Program-made: the position numbers and the translations under genes
Notes under the pieces: generated by a model
Database searches by the model: none
Told to the model about the DNA's origin: nothing
What the model saw: only the letters and a program-made list of their open reading frames with translations
Origin: Microbacterium sulfonylureivorans
Lineage (GTDB): Bacteria > Actinomycetota > Actinomycetes > Actinomycetales > Microbacteriaceae
Reading direction: 5' to 3'
Length of the DNA: 64,000 nt
Assembly: GCF_003999995.1 (NCBI RefSeq)
Contig: NZ_RJAD01000004.1
Span: 124,001-188,000 of the forward strand
Shown: in pieces, positions 56,011 through 64,000 of the stretch
Numbering within the stretch: position 1 is the stretch's first letter
Layout: each line of letters opens with the position of its first letter

Positions 56011-57924
56011 TCAGCGGTCGGGCTCCGCCATCGCTCGCTGATCGATCAGGGATCCGGCGAAGAAGTCCGCGAGCTCCTGCGTCGCGGTGAGCGGCAGGAC
56101 CGCGGCGACGTACTGATCGGGGCGCACGACGACGACCACTCCGTCGCGCGAGAGCTCGCGCTCGGCGAAGATGTCGGCGCGCGCCCAGGTGCTGGGCGCG
56201 GCCGCGTAGACCTTCTCCCAGTCGGTGAGACCGAGCGGCCCGGTGCGCGGGAGGAAGGCGGCCGGCACGAGCGAGATGTCGACGTCGTCGAAGCGCTGCT
56301 GATAGATCGCCTTGACGTCGAACACGGCGTCGGCGTCGGCCCCCGCCGGCGTGAAGCGAACGACGGGCGACTCGGCCGAGGTCAGCCACTGCGCCCATGC
56401 GGCCAGCGCCGAGTCGTCGCCGGCCGCCGGCCCGTCGGCGAACGCGTAGATGCGCCACCGCCCGTCGGCCTTCGCATGGTGCCCGAGGTGCACGGCGTTG
56501 CCGTCGCAGACACGGGTCACCTCGACGGACGTGAACCGCTTGCCGAGTGGGAATCCCGGGGCCAGGCTCTGGTGCGCGGCATCCGCCACGATCGTCGACG
56601 GGCCGTACTGCGTCATGAATCCCGACGGGAACTCCGCCGTCGCGAGGTAGTACGTCGCGAGGTCCTGCGCATCGGTGATCTCCTCCGGCTTGCGTGCCAT
56701 GAGCGCCGACCACTCCTTGTCGAAGTCGATGAGCTGCTGCGCCACCGGCATGCGCTCCGCCGAGTAGGTCGACAGCAGCGACGACGGGCTGAGCCCGGTG
56801 AGGACGTGGCCGAGCTTCCAGCCCAGGTTGAACCCGTCCTGCATCGAGACGTTCATGCCCTGCCCCGCCTTGGCGCTGTGCGTGTGGCACGCGTCACCGG
56901 TGAGGAAGACGCGGGGGTCGCGGCCCGTCCCCTCGGAGACGTCGTCGAACCCGTCGGTGACGCGGTGCCCCACCTCGTACACGCTGTGCCACGCCACCTC
57001 CTTCACATCGATCGAGTAGGGGTGGAGGATGTCGTTCGCCCGGCGGATGATCTCTTCGATGGGCGTCTGGCGCACACGGTGGTCGTCGTCGGCCGCGACG
57101 GCGCCCAGGTCGATGTACATGCGGCTGAGGTAGCCGCCCTCGCGCGGAATGTGGAGGATGCTGCCGGCCCGCGAGGTGATCGCGCACTTGATGCGCCAGT
57201 CGGGGAAGTCGGTGTTCACGAGGACGTCCATGACCCCCCAGGCGTGCGCGGAGATGCCGCCGACGTGCTGGCGGCCGATCGCCGCGCGCACGCCGCTGCG
57301 AGCTCCGTCGCACCCGACGACGTACTTCGCCCGAACGGTGCGCTCCTCGCCCGCGCGCTCCCCCGCCGTGTGCCGCACGCGGACCTCGACCGGGTGGTCG
57401 CCCTCGTCGTGGACGGTGAGGCCGACGAACTCGACGCCATAGTCGGGAGCGACGCGGGCAGGGCCGTGCGCGGCCGCTTCGGCGAAGTAGTCGAGCACGC
57501 GCGCCTGGTTGACGATGAGGTGCGGGAACTCGCTGATCTTCAGGCCGTAGTCCTCGGTGCGCGCGGTGCGGACGATGTCGCCCGGGTTCTCGGGGTCGGG
57601 CCCCCAGAAGTTCATGTAGGCGATGTTGTACGCCTCGGCGACGATGCGCTCGGCGAACCCGAATGCCTGGAACGTCTCGACGCTGCGGGGCTGGATGCCG
57701 TCGGCCTGCCCGAGAACGAGCCGGCCGTCGCGGCGCTCGATGATGCGGGTGGTGACGTCTGGGAACTGCGACATCTGAGCGGCGAGGAGCATGCCGGCGG
57801 GACCCGATCCGACGATGAGGACGTCCATCTCGTCGGGGAGGTCGGCGGGCCGGTCGATGCCGGTGCCGGCGGCGTCCTGCACGCGCGGCTCTCCGGAGAC
57901 GTACCCGTGGTGGTGGAACTGCAT
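56011..57924 (-). CDS. FAD-dependent aromatic hydroxylase (phenol/3-hydroxybenzoate monooxygenase type)
   Basis: A 637-residue group A flavin monooxygenase. The FAD-binding motif is VLIVGSGPAGMLLAAQ; VVGCDGARSGVR is the DG motif; FLTGDACHTHSAKAGQGMN is the GD motif. The C-terminal thioredoxin-like domain (from about 470) is as in phenol 2-monooxygenase and 3-hydroxybenzoate 4-monooxygenase. The conserved Asp and Tyr of the active site cannot be assigned with certainty. ATG 57924 has AGGAG upstream. It is divergent from an IclR gene that likely controls it. Confidence 0.88.
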   Translation of the reverse strand: MQFHHHGYVSGEPRVQDAAGTGIDRPADLPDEMDVLIVGSGPAGMLLAAQMSQFPDVTTRIIERRDGRLVLGQADGIQPRSVETFQAFGFAERIVAEAYNIAYMNFWGPDPENPGDIVRTARTEDYGLKISEFPHLIVNQARVLDYFAEAAAHGPARVAPDYGVEFVGLTVHDEGDHPVEVRVRHTAGERAGEERTVRAKYVVGCDGARSGVRAAIGRQHVGGISAHAWGVMDVLVNTDFPDWRIKCAITSRAGSILHIPREGGYLSRMYIDLGAVAADDDHRVRQTPIEEIIRRANDILHPYSIDVKEVAWHSVYEVGHRVTDGFDDVSEGTGRDPRVFLTGDACHTHSAKAGQGMNVSMQDGFNLGWKLGHVLTGLSPSSLLSTYSAERMPVAQQLIDFDKEWSALMARKPEEITDAQDLATYYLATAEFPSGFMTQYGPSTIVADAAHQSLAPGFPLGKRFTSVEVTRVCDGNAVHLGHHAKADGRWRIYAFADGPAAGDDSALAAWAQWLTSAESPVVRFTPAGADADAVFDVKAIYQQRFDDVDISLVPAAFLPRTGPLGLTDWEKVYAAAPSTWARADIFAERELSRDGVVVVVRPDQYVAAVLPLTATQELADFFAGSLIDQRAMAEPDR

Positions 57925-57993
57925 GACCCTGACTCCTGTTCCGACGGCGATGTCGAGTGCTCGCGGCGGCGGTGCTTGCGATGAGATGGTGCG

Positions 57994-58030
57994 TGTTCTA
58001 TATTCGAACACCACGTTCTACTATTGAACA
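57994..58030. promoter_or_regulatory. Two tandem IclR-type operators
   Basis: TGTTC-N7-GAACA (57994-58010) and CGTTC-N7-GAACA (58014-58030) lie 20 bp apart in the divergent gap between the hydroxylase and IclR genes. Both are AT-rich compared with the surroundings. Confidence 0.65.
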
Positions 58031-58085
58031 GATCGTATACGACTTCGCGAGCACCGGCAAGGGCTCGCGCACGAAGGAGACTGCC

Positions 58086-58790
58086 GTGGCGGACCAGAAG
58101 GCGCCCGCGTCGCAGACGCTGAGCCGCGGCATCCGGATCCTCGAAGTGCTCGCCGACGCCCGCGAGCCGCTCACGATCGACGAGATCGCCCGGCGCCTCG
58201 ACGTGCACCGATCCGTCGCGTACCGGCTGCTGCGCACCCTCGAGGACCACGGGCTCATCGCGCGCGACGGCACCGGCCGCATCGCCCTCGGCGCGCGCAT
58301 GGCCGCCCTCGCGGCGGGCGTCGCGCACGATCTCCAGGCCGAGGCGCTCCCCGAGCTGACCGACGTCGCCAACGAGCTCGGCATGACCTGCTTCCTCAGC
58401 GTGCTCGACCACGACGAGTGCGTCACGCTCGCGAGCGTCGAGCCGCGGCACGCGGTCGCGTCCGTCGCCCAGCGGCCGGGGACGCGGCATCCGGTCACTC
58501 TCGGGGCCCCCGGCAAGGCGATCCTGTCACTCGTGCCCGCAGCGTCGTGGCCCGACGGCGCCGATGCGCATCTGCGCGAGGAGGTGGCGGATGCCGCTCC
58601 CCGCGGCTGGTTCGAGAGCCACGACGAGGTCATCCCCAGCCTGCGATCGGTCGCCGTGCCCCTCGTCGTGCGCGGACGCGGCCCCGCGGCGATCGCCGTC
58701 GTCTACCTCGCGAGCCGGCACGACACGGCCGAGATCGCGAGGCGGCTGGAGCGCTCCGCCGCGGTCATCCGCCTGGCGCTCGGCGACTGA
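58086..58790 (+). CDS. IclR-family transcriptional regulator
   Basis: A 234-residue IclR regulator. Winged helix at residues 8-65 (LTIDEIARRLDVHRSVAYRLL) and an effector domain with GAPGKAIL and ESHDEVIPSLRSVAVPL. GTG 58086 has AAGGAG six bases upstream (58074-58079). Divergent from the aromatic hydroxylase; the tandem repeats in the shared gap are its likely binding sites. The effector is probably an aromatic acid, by inference. Confidence 0.92.
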   Translation: MADQKAPASQTLSRGIRILEVLADAREPLTIDEIARRLDVHRSVAYRLLRTLEDHGLIARDGTGRIALGARMAALAAGVAHDLQAEALPELTDVANELGMTCFLSVLDHDECVTLASVEPRHAVASVAQRPGTRHPVTLGAPGKAILSLVPAASWPDGADAHLREEVADAAPRGWFESHDEVIPSLRSVAVPLVVRGRGPAAIAVVYLASRHDTAEIARRLERSAAVIRLALGD

Positions 58791-58811
58791 CGTCCGCGAG
58801 CGCCCCGGGGA

Positions 58812-59114
58812 TCAGGCGAACCGCTGCCCCACGAACGCGACGTCGTAGGCCGCGACGCGCTGCGGCACTCCCGCGAACGCCTCGGCACGGGCATCCGACG
58901 CCATGTACACCTTCTCGAGGGCGAGGAAGGCCTCCTCGTCTCCCTCGGCGCTGACGGCCCACACGAACTCGTTCGTCGCCGGCAGCCCGTAGGCGAACTC
59001 GATCGCGAACCCGGCGTCGGGACGGACGCGCGGCATGCAGCCCTCCCACCACGCCACGAAGGCGTCGTACTCCCCGTCGACGAGCGTGTACCGGCGCAGC
59101 TGGATGGTCCTCAT
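58812..59114 (-). CDS. NIPSNAP-family protein
   Basis: A 100-residue ferredoxin-like-fold protein with the NIPSNAP start MRTIQLRRYTLVDGEYDAFVAWWEG-like pattern (RRYTL; FVAWWEG), then VWAVSAEGDEEAFLALEK. Related small proteins accompany aromatic oxidation gene sets. ATG 59114 is chosen; the longer frame to 59303 is not family-like. It is convergent with the IclR gene. Confidence 0.82.
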   Translation of the reverse strand: MRTIQLRRYTLVDGEYDAFVAWWEGCMPRVRPDAGFAIEFAYGLPATNEFVWAVSAEGDEEAFLALEKVYMASDARAEAFAGVPQRVAAYDVAFVGQRFA

Positions 59115-59225
59115 GGGTCCATCTTGCCCGGCCGTGGATGGGGCACTGCCCTCGAGGAAGCGCAAATGACGGATTCGCGGTGTGAACGGCCGTCGATTGG
59201 GCACGCTGGGCGGGATCGCCGCCCG

Positions 59226-59231
59226 TATACT
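59226..59231 (+). promoter_or_regulatory. Probable -10 element of the TPP enzyme gene
   Basis: TATACT, five of six bases of the -10 consensus, 109 bases before the gene start. No convincing -35 at the usual spacing; TTGGGC at 59197-59202 is too far (23 bases). Confidence 0.4.
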
Positions 59232-59339
59232 CGTGTCGTCCGGCGGGAACGTCCCCGTCGGTGCTCGAAAAAAGGGCACGCAGCGCGAACGCGCGAGACA
59301 CATACGGCCTCACATCCGTTCGTCTCGCAGGAGTTCCCC

Positions 59340-60992
59340 ATGCCCACCGTGTCCGCGCACGTCGCCCTCACCCTCGCCCGCCACATCGACCATGTGTTCG
59401 GGGTCATGGGCAACGGCAACGCGTACTTCCTCGACGCCCTCGAGCGGTCCACCGACGTCGCCTTCACGGCGGTCCGGCACGAGGCCGGCGGCGTCGTCGC
59501 CGCCGATGCCTTCCACCGCGCGTCGGGCCGACTCGCCGCGGCCACCGCGACGTACGGCGCGGGCTTCACGAACACCCTCACCGCGCTCGCCGAGGCCGTG
59601 CAGGCGCACGTCCCGCTCGTGCTCGTGGTCGGCGACGAGCCGACATCGGGCCCGCGCCCGTGGGACGTCGACCAGATCGCCCTCGCTTCCGCGGTCGGCG
59701 CCCGCACGTACACGGTCGGGCGAGCGGATGCCGCGGCCACCACCGTCATCGCGATCGAGCACGCCCTGACCTACCGCGTGCCGACGGTGCTCGCGATCCC
59801 CTACGACGTCGCGGCGCGCGACGCAGGCCCGGTGCCCGAGGCGCCGGAGCCGCGGATCCCCGGCCCGCTGACGCCCGCCGGCCCCTTCGCAGAGGGCGCC
59901 GTCGCGGATATCGCCGCGGCGCTCGCGGGAGCATCGCGCCCGTTCCTGCTGGCGGGTCGCGGGGCGTGGATCTCGGGCGCGAGCGGCGCTCTCGGCGAGC
60001 TGGCCGACCTCACGGGGGCGCTCACCGCGTCGACCGCGCTCGGCAGGGGCGTGTTCCCCCGCGGCGAGTTCGACCTCGGCGTGACCGGCGGGTTCGGCGC
60101 CGAGGGCGCCATGGAACTCGTCCGCCGGGCCGACGTCGCGGTCGTGTTCGGAGCGTCCCTGAACCAGTTCACGATGCGCTTCGGCGACCTGTTCGCACCC
60201 GGCACCCGCGTGTTCCAGATCGACGTCGCTCCGGCGGCGACGCATCCCCATGTCGGCGGCTTCGTGCGGGGGGATGCCGCGACCGTCGCAGGCTCGCTGA
60301 TCCGGGGTCTGCGCGACCGGGGCACGGAGCCGACCGGCTGGCGCGAGTCGGTCGACGTCGCCGGCGCCCGACGCTACGACGAGGGAGTCGAGCTCGCGGC
60401 GGACGGACGCCTCGACCCGCGCGCCGTGGCCGCCCGGATCGGCGCCCTGCTGCCCGAGGACCGTGTCGTCGTGTCGGACGGCGGCCACTTCATCGGCTGG
60501 GCGAACATGTTCTGGCCGGTCGCCTCGCCCGACCGCATGATGATGGTCGGCACGGCGTTCCAATCGATCGGCCTCGGGTTCCCGTCGGTGGCGGGCGCCG
60601 CTCTGGCCCGTCCCGAGGCGACCGTCGTGCTGACGACGGGCGACGGCGGCGGGCTCATGGCCCTTGCCGACCTCGAGTCCGCGGTGCGCGTCGCGGGAGG
60701 ACGCGGCATGGCCGTGGTCTGGAACGACGCCGCCTACGGCGCCGAGGTCAACCTCTACGGGCTCAAGGGGCTCGCGAAGGCGCCGATGCTCATCCCCGAG
60801 GTCGACTTCGCCGCGCTCGCCGCCGGCGTCGGCGCTGAGGGCGTCGTCGTGCGAACCCTGGCCGACCTCGAGCGCCTGGCGTCGTGGACCGCGGAGGACG
60901 CGGCATCCCGCCCCTTCCTCCTCCTCGACTGCCGCATCTCGGGCACCGTGGTGGCCCCGTACCAGGAGGAGATCATCCGCGTGAACTCGTAG
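59340..60992 (+). CDS. Thiamine pyrophosphate-dependent decarboxylase-like enzyme
   Basis: A 550-residue enzyme of the acetolactate synthase/benzoylformate decarboxylase superfamily. The cofactor-activating Glu is in RHEAGGVVAADAFHRASG; the ThDP/Mg motif is GDGG...NDAAYG (in VLTTGDGGGLMALADLE and VVWNDAAYGAEV). TYGAGFTNTLTALAEA is generic to the family. ATG 59340 has CAGGAG six bases upstream. The active-site His pattern of benzoylformate decarboxylase is not evident, so the exact reaction is unknown; the aromatic neighbourhood makes an aromatic or 2-oxo acid substrate plausible. Confidence 0.85.
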   Translation: MPTVSAHVALTLARHIDHVFGVMGNGNAYFLDALERSTDVAFTAVRHEAGGVVAADAFHRASGRLAAATATYGAGFTNTLTALAEAVQAHVPLVLVVGDEPTSGPRPWDVDQIALASAVGARTYTVGRADAAATTVIAIEHALTYRVPTVLAIPYDVAARDAGPVPEAPEPRIPGPLTPAGPFAEGAVADIAAALAGASRPFLLAGRGAWISGASGALGELADLTGALTASTALGRGVFPRGEFDLGVTGGFGAEGAMELVRRADVAVVFGASLNQFTMRFGDLFAPGTRVFQIDVAPAATHPHVGGFVRGDAATVAGSLIRGLRDRGTEPTGWRESVDVAGARRYDEGVELAADGRLDPRAVAARIGALLPEDRVVVSDGGHFIGWANMFWPVASPDRMMMVGTAFQSIGLGFPSVAGAALARPEATVVLTTGDGGGLMALADLESAVRVAGGRGMAVVWNDAAYGAEVNLYGLKGLAKAPMLIPEVDFAALAAGVGAEGVVVRTLADLERLASWTAEDAASRPFLLLDCRISGTVVAPYQEEIIRVNS

Positions 60993-61058
60993 CGCCCGGC
61001 CCGGCCAAGCCCGGTCCGGCTCGCGAGTGCGCAGGTTTCGCACTGGCGGCGCGTGTTC

Positions 61059-61097
61059 AGGGCGCAGGAACCAGGACCTCGCAGAAGACTGCGCCCT
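61059..61097. terminator. Terminator between TPP enzyme and paa genes
   Basis: AGGGCGCAG (61059-61067) and CTGCGCCCT (61089-61097) form a 9-bp stem with a 21-base loop. It lies between two convergent genes. Confidence 0.45.
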
Positions 61098-61122
61098 TGC
61101 GAGAAGCCGCCGCCGGGGGAGG

Positions 61123-61884
61123 TCAGGAACCCGTGAAGCCGGGCGTGCGCTTGGCTTGGAACGCGGCGAAGCCCTCGCGGTAGTCGGCGGTGTCGCGCAG
61201 CTCGGCCTGGCCGCGGTTCTCCTCCGCCACCACGCGCCACAGGCGCTCGTCGCGGAGGCGGTCGATCAGGTGCTTGGACGCGAGGAACGCCTGGGTCGGA
61301 CCGGTCGCCGCACGCGCCGCCCGCTCGCGCGTGAACTCCTGCAGCTCGCCGGTCGGCATCGCCCGGCTGAACAGGCCCGCGGCCACCGCCTCGGCACCCG
61401 ACAGCAGATCGCCGGTGTAGATGAGGTCGAGGGCGCGGTGGGCGCCGAGCCGCTCGTACAGCAGCGCATGGCCACCCGAGTCGAGCATCGCCCCGATGTT
61501 CACGAAGGGCGAGCCGACCTTCGCGGTCTCGGACACGTAGACGACGTCCGTCGCGATCGCGAGGCCGAGCCCGACCCCGAGGCATGCGCCCTGGACGGCG
61601 GCGAAGGTCGGGGCGGGGAACGCCGCCATGCGCCGCATGAGCGCCTCGACCGCGCCGAGATACCCGGTGACGTCGTCGGTCGCGGGATCGACGCCGGAGA
61701 TGTCGCGTCCCGCGCAGAACGCGCGGCCCTCGCCGCGGAGCACGAGGGCACGGACACCGGATGCCTCGGCCTCGGCGTACGCGGCATCCAGCTCGCCGAT
61801 CGCGTCGAGCGAGAGGGCGTTGAGCTTCTCGGGAGCGTTCAGGACGATCTCGGCGACGTCGTCGCCCACCTTCAGCGTGATCAC
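61123..61884 (-). CDS. paaG: Enoyl-CoA hydratase/isomerase (phenylacetate pathway)
   Basis: A 253-residue crotonase-fold enzyme. The oxyanion hole is in GRAFCAGRDISG, and QGACLGVGLGLA is the second glycine block. By its place after paaCDE it likely acts in phenylacetyl-CoA degradation as PaaG (ring 1,2-epoxyphenylacetyl-CoA isomerase) or PaaB/F. GTG 61884 starts 10 bases after the paaE stop. The longer open frame upstream is not crotonase-like. Confidence 0.85.
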   Translation of the reverse strand: MITLKVGDDVAEIVLNAPEKLNALSLDAIGELDAAYAEAEASGVRALVLRGEGRAFCAGRDISGVDPATDDVTGYLGAVEALMRRMAAFPAPTFAAVQGACLGVGLGLAIATDVVYVSETAKVGSPFVNIGAMLDSGGHALLYERLGAHRALDLIYTGDLLSGAEAVAAGLFSRAMPTGELQEFTRERAARAATGPTQAFLASKHLIDRLRDERLWRVVAEENRGQAELRDTADYREGFAAFQAKRTPGFTGS

Positions 61885-61894
61885 GGATGCCTCT

Positions 61895-63100
61895 CTAGAC
61901 GTCGTAGTCGACGACGACCCGGTCGGTCGTGGGGTGGGACTGGCACGTGAGGATGTACCCGCGCTCCAGCTCGTCGGGTTCGAGCGCATAGTTCTCGGTC
62001 ATCGTGACCGACCCCTCGACGAGGCGCGCACGACACGTGCCGCACACGCCGCCGGCGCACGCGAACGGGGCGTCCGGCCGCACCCGCAGCGCGGCGTTGA
62101 GGATCGACTCGTGCGCGGCGACGGGACTCTCCACCGACGCGGACTGGCCGTCGAGCGTCACCTCGATGCGGTGCACCGGCTCATCGGCCCTGACCTCGAC
62201 GGGCCGGCCCGACGGCGCTTCGACGCGGCCGCCCTCGCCGGTCGTGAACAGCTCGTAGCGCACGTGCTCCGGCGCGACGCCGATGTCGGCCAGGGTGTCG
62301 CGACACAGCTGGACCAGCTCGAACGGGCCGCAGAGGAACCATTCGTCGACGGTGTCGGGGAGGACGAGCGCGTCGAGGATCCGGCGCAGCCGCGGCTCGT
62401 CGATGCGCCCCGACAGCAGCGGTGCCGCACGCTGCTCGCGCGAGAGCACGTGGTGCAGCGCGAGGCGCGACGGGTAGCGGTCCTTGAGGTCGGCGAGGTC
62501 TTCGAGGAACATCACGTCGCTGGTGGAGCGGTTCGTGTAGACGAGCGTGAAACGCGACGACTCGGAGCGCGCGAGCACCGTGGCGGCGAGCGCCATGAGC
62601 GGCGTGATCCCCGAGCCGGCCGCGATGCCCGCGACGTGCGCGCCGTCGAGCTCGGCGAGCGTGGAGGTGAACGTGCCCTGCGGGCTCATCACGTCGATCT
62701 CGTCGCCGGGGCGGAGCTCGGACTGGGCCCAGGTCGAGAAGCGCCCGCCGAGGTCGCGCTTGATCGCGACGCTCATCGAGCCCGGCACGGGGGGCCGGCA
62801 CAGCGAGTACGACCGGCGCACTTCGTGTCCGTCGACGACGGCGCGCAGCGCGACGTGCTGCCCGGCGAGGTAGTCGAACTCGCCCTGCAGCTCGGCGGGG
62901 ACGTCGAACGTGACCTCGACGGCGGCATCCGTCAGCGGCCGCACCTCGGCGACACGGAGCGTGTGGAACCGGGTACGGCGCCGGGTCGGCGTCGACGGAC
63001 CGCCCACCGCGCTCGCGAGCAGCGCCTCGGCGATCGCCTGCGGTTCGGGGGCCTCCCGGACGGAGCCCTCGGCGGAGGGCGCGGAGGCGTCGGCGGCCAT
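61895..63100 (-). CDS. paaE: Phenylacetyl-CoA epoxidase reductase subunit
   Basis: A 401-residue reductase that passes electrons from NADPH through FAD to a 2Fe-2S cluster and on to the PaaABCD oxygenase. The flavin-binding RRSYSLC, NAD-binding IAAGSGITPLMALA and CGPFELVQ are visible. The C-terminal plant-type ferredoxin domain has CAGGVCGTC with the last Cys in LTCQSHP. Residues 1-45 are a low-complexity leader. One-base overlap with paaD. Confidence 0.93.
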   Translation of the reverse strand: MAADASAPSAEGSVREAPEPQAIAEALLASAVGGPSTPTRRRTRFHTLRVAEVRPLTDAAVEVTFDVPAELQGEFDYLAGQHVALRAVVDGHEVRRSYSLCRPPVPGSMSVAIKRDLGGRFSTWAQSELRPGDEIDVMSPQGTFTSTLAELDGAHVAGIAAGSGITPLMALAATVLARSESSRFTLVYTNRSTSDVMFLEDLADLKDRYPSRLALHHVLSREQRAAPLLSGRIDEPRLRRILDALVLPDTVDEWFLCGPFELVQLCRDTLADIGVAPEHVRYELFTTGEGGRVEAPSGRPVEVRADEPVHRIEVTLDGQSASVESPVAAHESILNAALRVRPDAPFACAGGVCGTCRARLVEGSVTMTENYALEPDELERGYILTCQSHPTTDRVVVDYDV

Positions 63101-63621
63101 CAGTGCACCTTGAAGTAGTCGAAGGGCTCGAGGCATGCGCGGCACTCGTAGAGCGACTTGCACGAGGTCGAGCCGAAGCGGGCGAGCTCCTTCGTGTCGA
63201 GCGATCCGCAGCGCGGGCACTTCACGGATAGCTGCAGTCTGATCGGTCCGGATGCCGCGGCCCGACCGGTCGGCGCGGCGATGCCGTACGCGCGGAGCTT
63301 CTCCTTGCCGACGTCGCTCATCCAATCCGTCGTCCATGCGGGTGACAGCGTGAGGCGCACCTCGACCGTCCCGAACCCGGCGTCGGTGAGGGCGAGCACG
63401 ACGTCGTCTCGGATCGTGTCCATCGCGGGGCAGCCCGAATACGTGGGTGTGATCGTCACCGTCACGCGGTCGCCGTCCACCGCGACGTCGCGCAGCACAC
63501 CGAGGTCCTCGATGCTGAGGACCGGGACCTCGGGATCCGGCACGGCGGCGGCGATCCGCCACGCGCGGGCCGCCGTGGCCGTCTCCGCTGCGCGGGTCTG
63601 CCGTTCGGCGAGGGTCACCAT
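63100..63621 (-). CDS. paaD: Phenylacetyl-CoA epoxidase accessory protein PaaD
   Basis: A 173-residue PaaD (PaaJ), a DUF59-type Fe-S assembly protein for the PaaABCE complex. The N-terminal VPDPEVPVLSIEDLGVLRDV and TITPTYSGCPAMDTIRDDV are diagnostic, and the C-terminal zinc/Fe-binding CPRCGSLDTKELARFGSTSC and CRACLEPFDYFKVH close the protein. The start is ATG 63621 (or GTG 63618), overlapping the paaC stop. Confidence 0.94.
   Translation of the reverse strand: MVTLAERQTRAAETATAARAWRIAAAVPDPEVPVLSIEDLGVLRDVAVDGDRVTVTITPTYSGCPAMDTIRDDVVLALTDAGFGTVEVRLTLSPAWTTDWMSDVGKEKLRAYGIAAPTGRAAASGPIRLQLSVKCPRCGSLDTKELARFGSTSCKSLYECRACLEPFDYFKVH
63250..63264 (+). repeat. Exact 15-base copy of dispersed motif GGATGCCGCGGCCCG
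   Basis: Inside paaD, which reads the complement as Arg-Ala-Ala-Ala-Ser. One of five exact copies. Confidence 0.85.
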
Positions 63622-64000
63622 GTCGCCCCCGGGTGCTGTCGTGCGAGCACCTGCATCTCGGCGAGGAGAAAGCCGAGCGTGGCGAAGTGACGGCCATCGC
63701 GTCCGCCGCCCGACGAGACGAACCCCGCGGGCACGTCCAGCTCGGCCTCCGCGAACACCGCGGCGATGACCGCGTCGAAGGCCGCGCGCAACGACGACGG
63801 ACGGACCGCGGCCCCTTCCAGCCGATCGATCAGCGGGTCGTCGCGGAAGAGCTCGTCGACGTACGGCCAGACGTCGCCGACCGCGCGGATCATGCGCGCG
63901 CGCGACTCGTCGGTGCCGCCGGCGAGGCGCAGCGTCCACTGCACGGCGTGGTCGCGGTGGTAGTCGACCTCTTTCACGGCTTTCGCCGCGATCGCGGCGA
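63615..64000 (-). CDS. paaC: Phenylacetyl-CoA epoxidase structural subunit PaaC (partial)
   Basis: The C-terminal 128 residues or so of PaaC, the ferritin-like subunit that supports the PaaA oxygenase. VKEVDYHRDHAVQWTLRLAGGTDESR is the family's central helix pattern (KEVDYHRDHA; WTLRLAGGTDES). The frame is open to the window edge, so the 5' end lies beyond 64000. The order paaC-paaD-paaE-paaG implies that paaA and paaB lie farther upstream, outside the window. Confidence 0.93.
   Translation of the reverse strand, partial: AAIAAKAVKEVDYHRDHAVQWTLRLAGGTDESRARMIRAVGDVWPYVDELFRDDPLIDRLEGAAVRPSSLRAAFDAVIAAVFAEAELDVPAGFVSSGGGRDGRHFATLGFLLAEMQVLARQHPGATW

Noticed and set aside
59340..60992. Assignment as benzoylformate decarboxylase
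   Set aside because: The superfamily is clear, but the diagnostic active-site Ser and His residues cannot be aligned by eye, and TYGAGFTNTLTALAEA is equally typical of acetolactate synthase-like enzymes.

Overview
The window is high-GC (about 70%) actinobacterial DNA. Codon use, GTGA/ATGA start-stop overlaps, a ribosomal L10 leader with the block CCGAAGACCGCC, sugar ABC operons without their own ATPase, and MoeZ-type molybdenum cofactor genes all point to Actinomycetota. The overall look is that of a Microbacteriaceae chromosome, close to Microbacterium; the genus is an inference. I see no phage, plasmid, insertion sequence, CRISPR, tRNA or rRNA genes.

Layout. 1-4175: a Dps protein, a phosphotransferase, an MFS exporter, a small membrane protein and a SufR-like regulator. 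4191-6171: fdhD and moaA. 6340-12289: cytochrome bd oxidase (cydA, cydB) with its assembly exporter (cydD, cydC), behind two tandem GntR/FadR-like operators. 12306-15456: a VOC gene remnant, two GNAT acetyltransferases and an SDR-DUF2867 protein. 15515-26767: a molybdenum block with modABC and a HTH-TOBE regulator on one strand, moeZ-moeA-moaC-mobA-DUF6457-moaD on the other, then GNAT, moaE, mog and an FdhF/YdeP-type molybdoenzyme. With fdhD and moaA the cofactor pathway is almost complete, and the YdeP-type enzyme is the only visible consumer.

26851-33411: an exported copper/amine cluster. A copper amine oxidase appears to be split into two exported polypeptides: N2/N3-like domains in one and the catalytic domain with a PT-rich stalk and LAxTG wall-sorting signal in the other. 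It sits next to a DUF305 (copper-binding type) protein and a signal peptidase I, and is divergent from an APC permease and an IclR regulator. Two more DUF305 genes lie at 33467 and 39764, the first with its histidine motifs lost. 34156-38740 holds a HerA-like ATPase, a PAP2 phosphatase, a deazaflavin-dependent reductase and a Bcr/CflA exporter.

40552-51788: two carbohydrate ABC systems. The first is alpha-glucoside-like, divergent from a LacI regulator, with matching palindromic operators. The second has a repeated 13-base operator-like motif; beside it lies a Gfo/Idh/MocA dehydrogenase and a LacI regulator fused to a DUF6807 (PmoA-like) domain. 52034-53262: rplJ-rplL with promoter, L10 leader, attenuator and terminator. 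53276-64000: an AlkZ-like protein, then an aromatic-catabolism region with aldehyde dehydrogenase, FAD hydroxylase, IclR, NIPSNAP protein, TPP enzyme and paaC-D-E-G, the paaC gene running off the window.

The two most notable observations are the split copper amine oxidase cluster and a dispersed DNA motif, GGATGCCGCG(G/C)CCCG. Exact 15-base copies of this motif occur in many unrelated genes and in several reading frames. Related copies pair as inverted repeats inside two coding sequences and in terminator-like hairpins.
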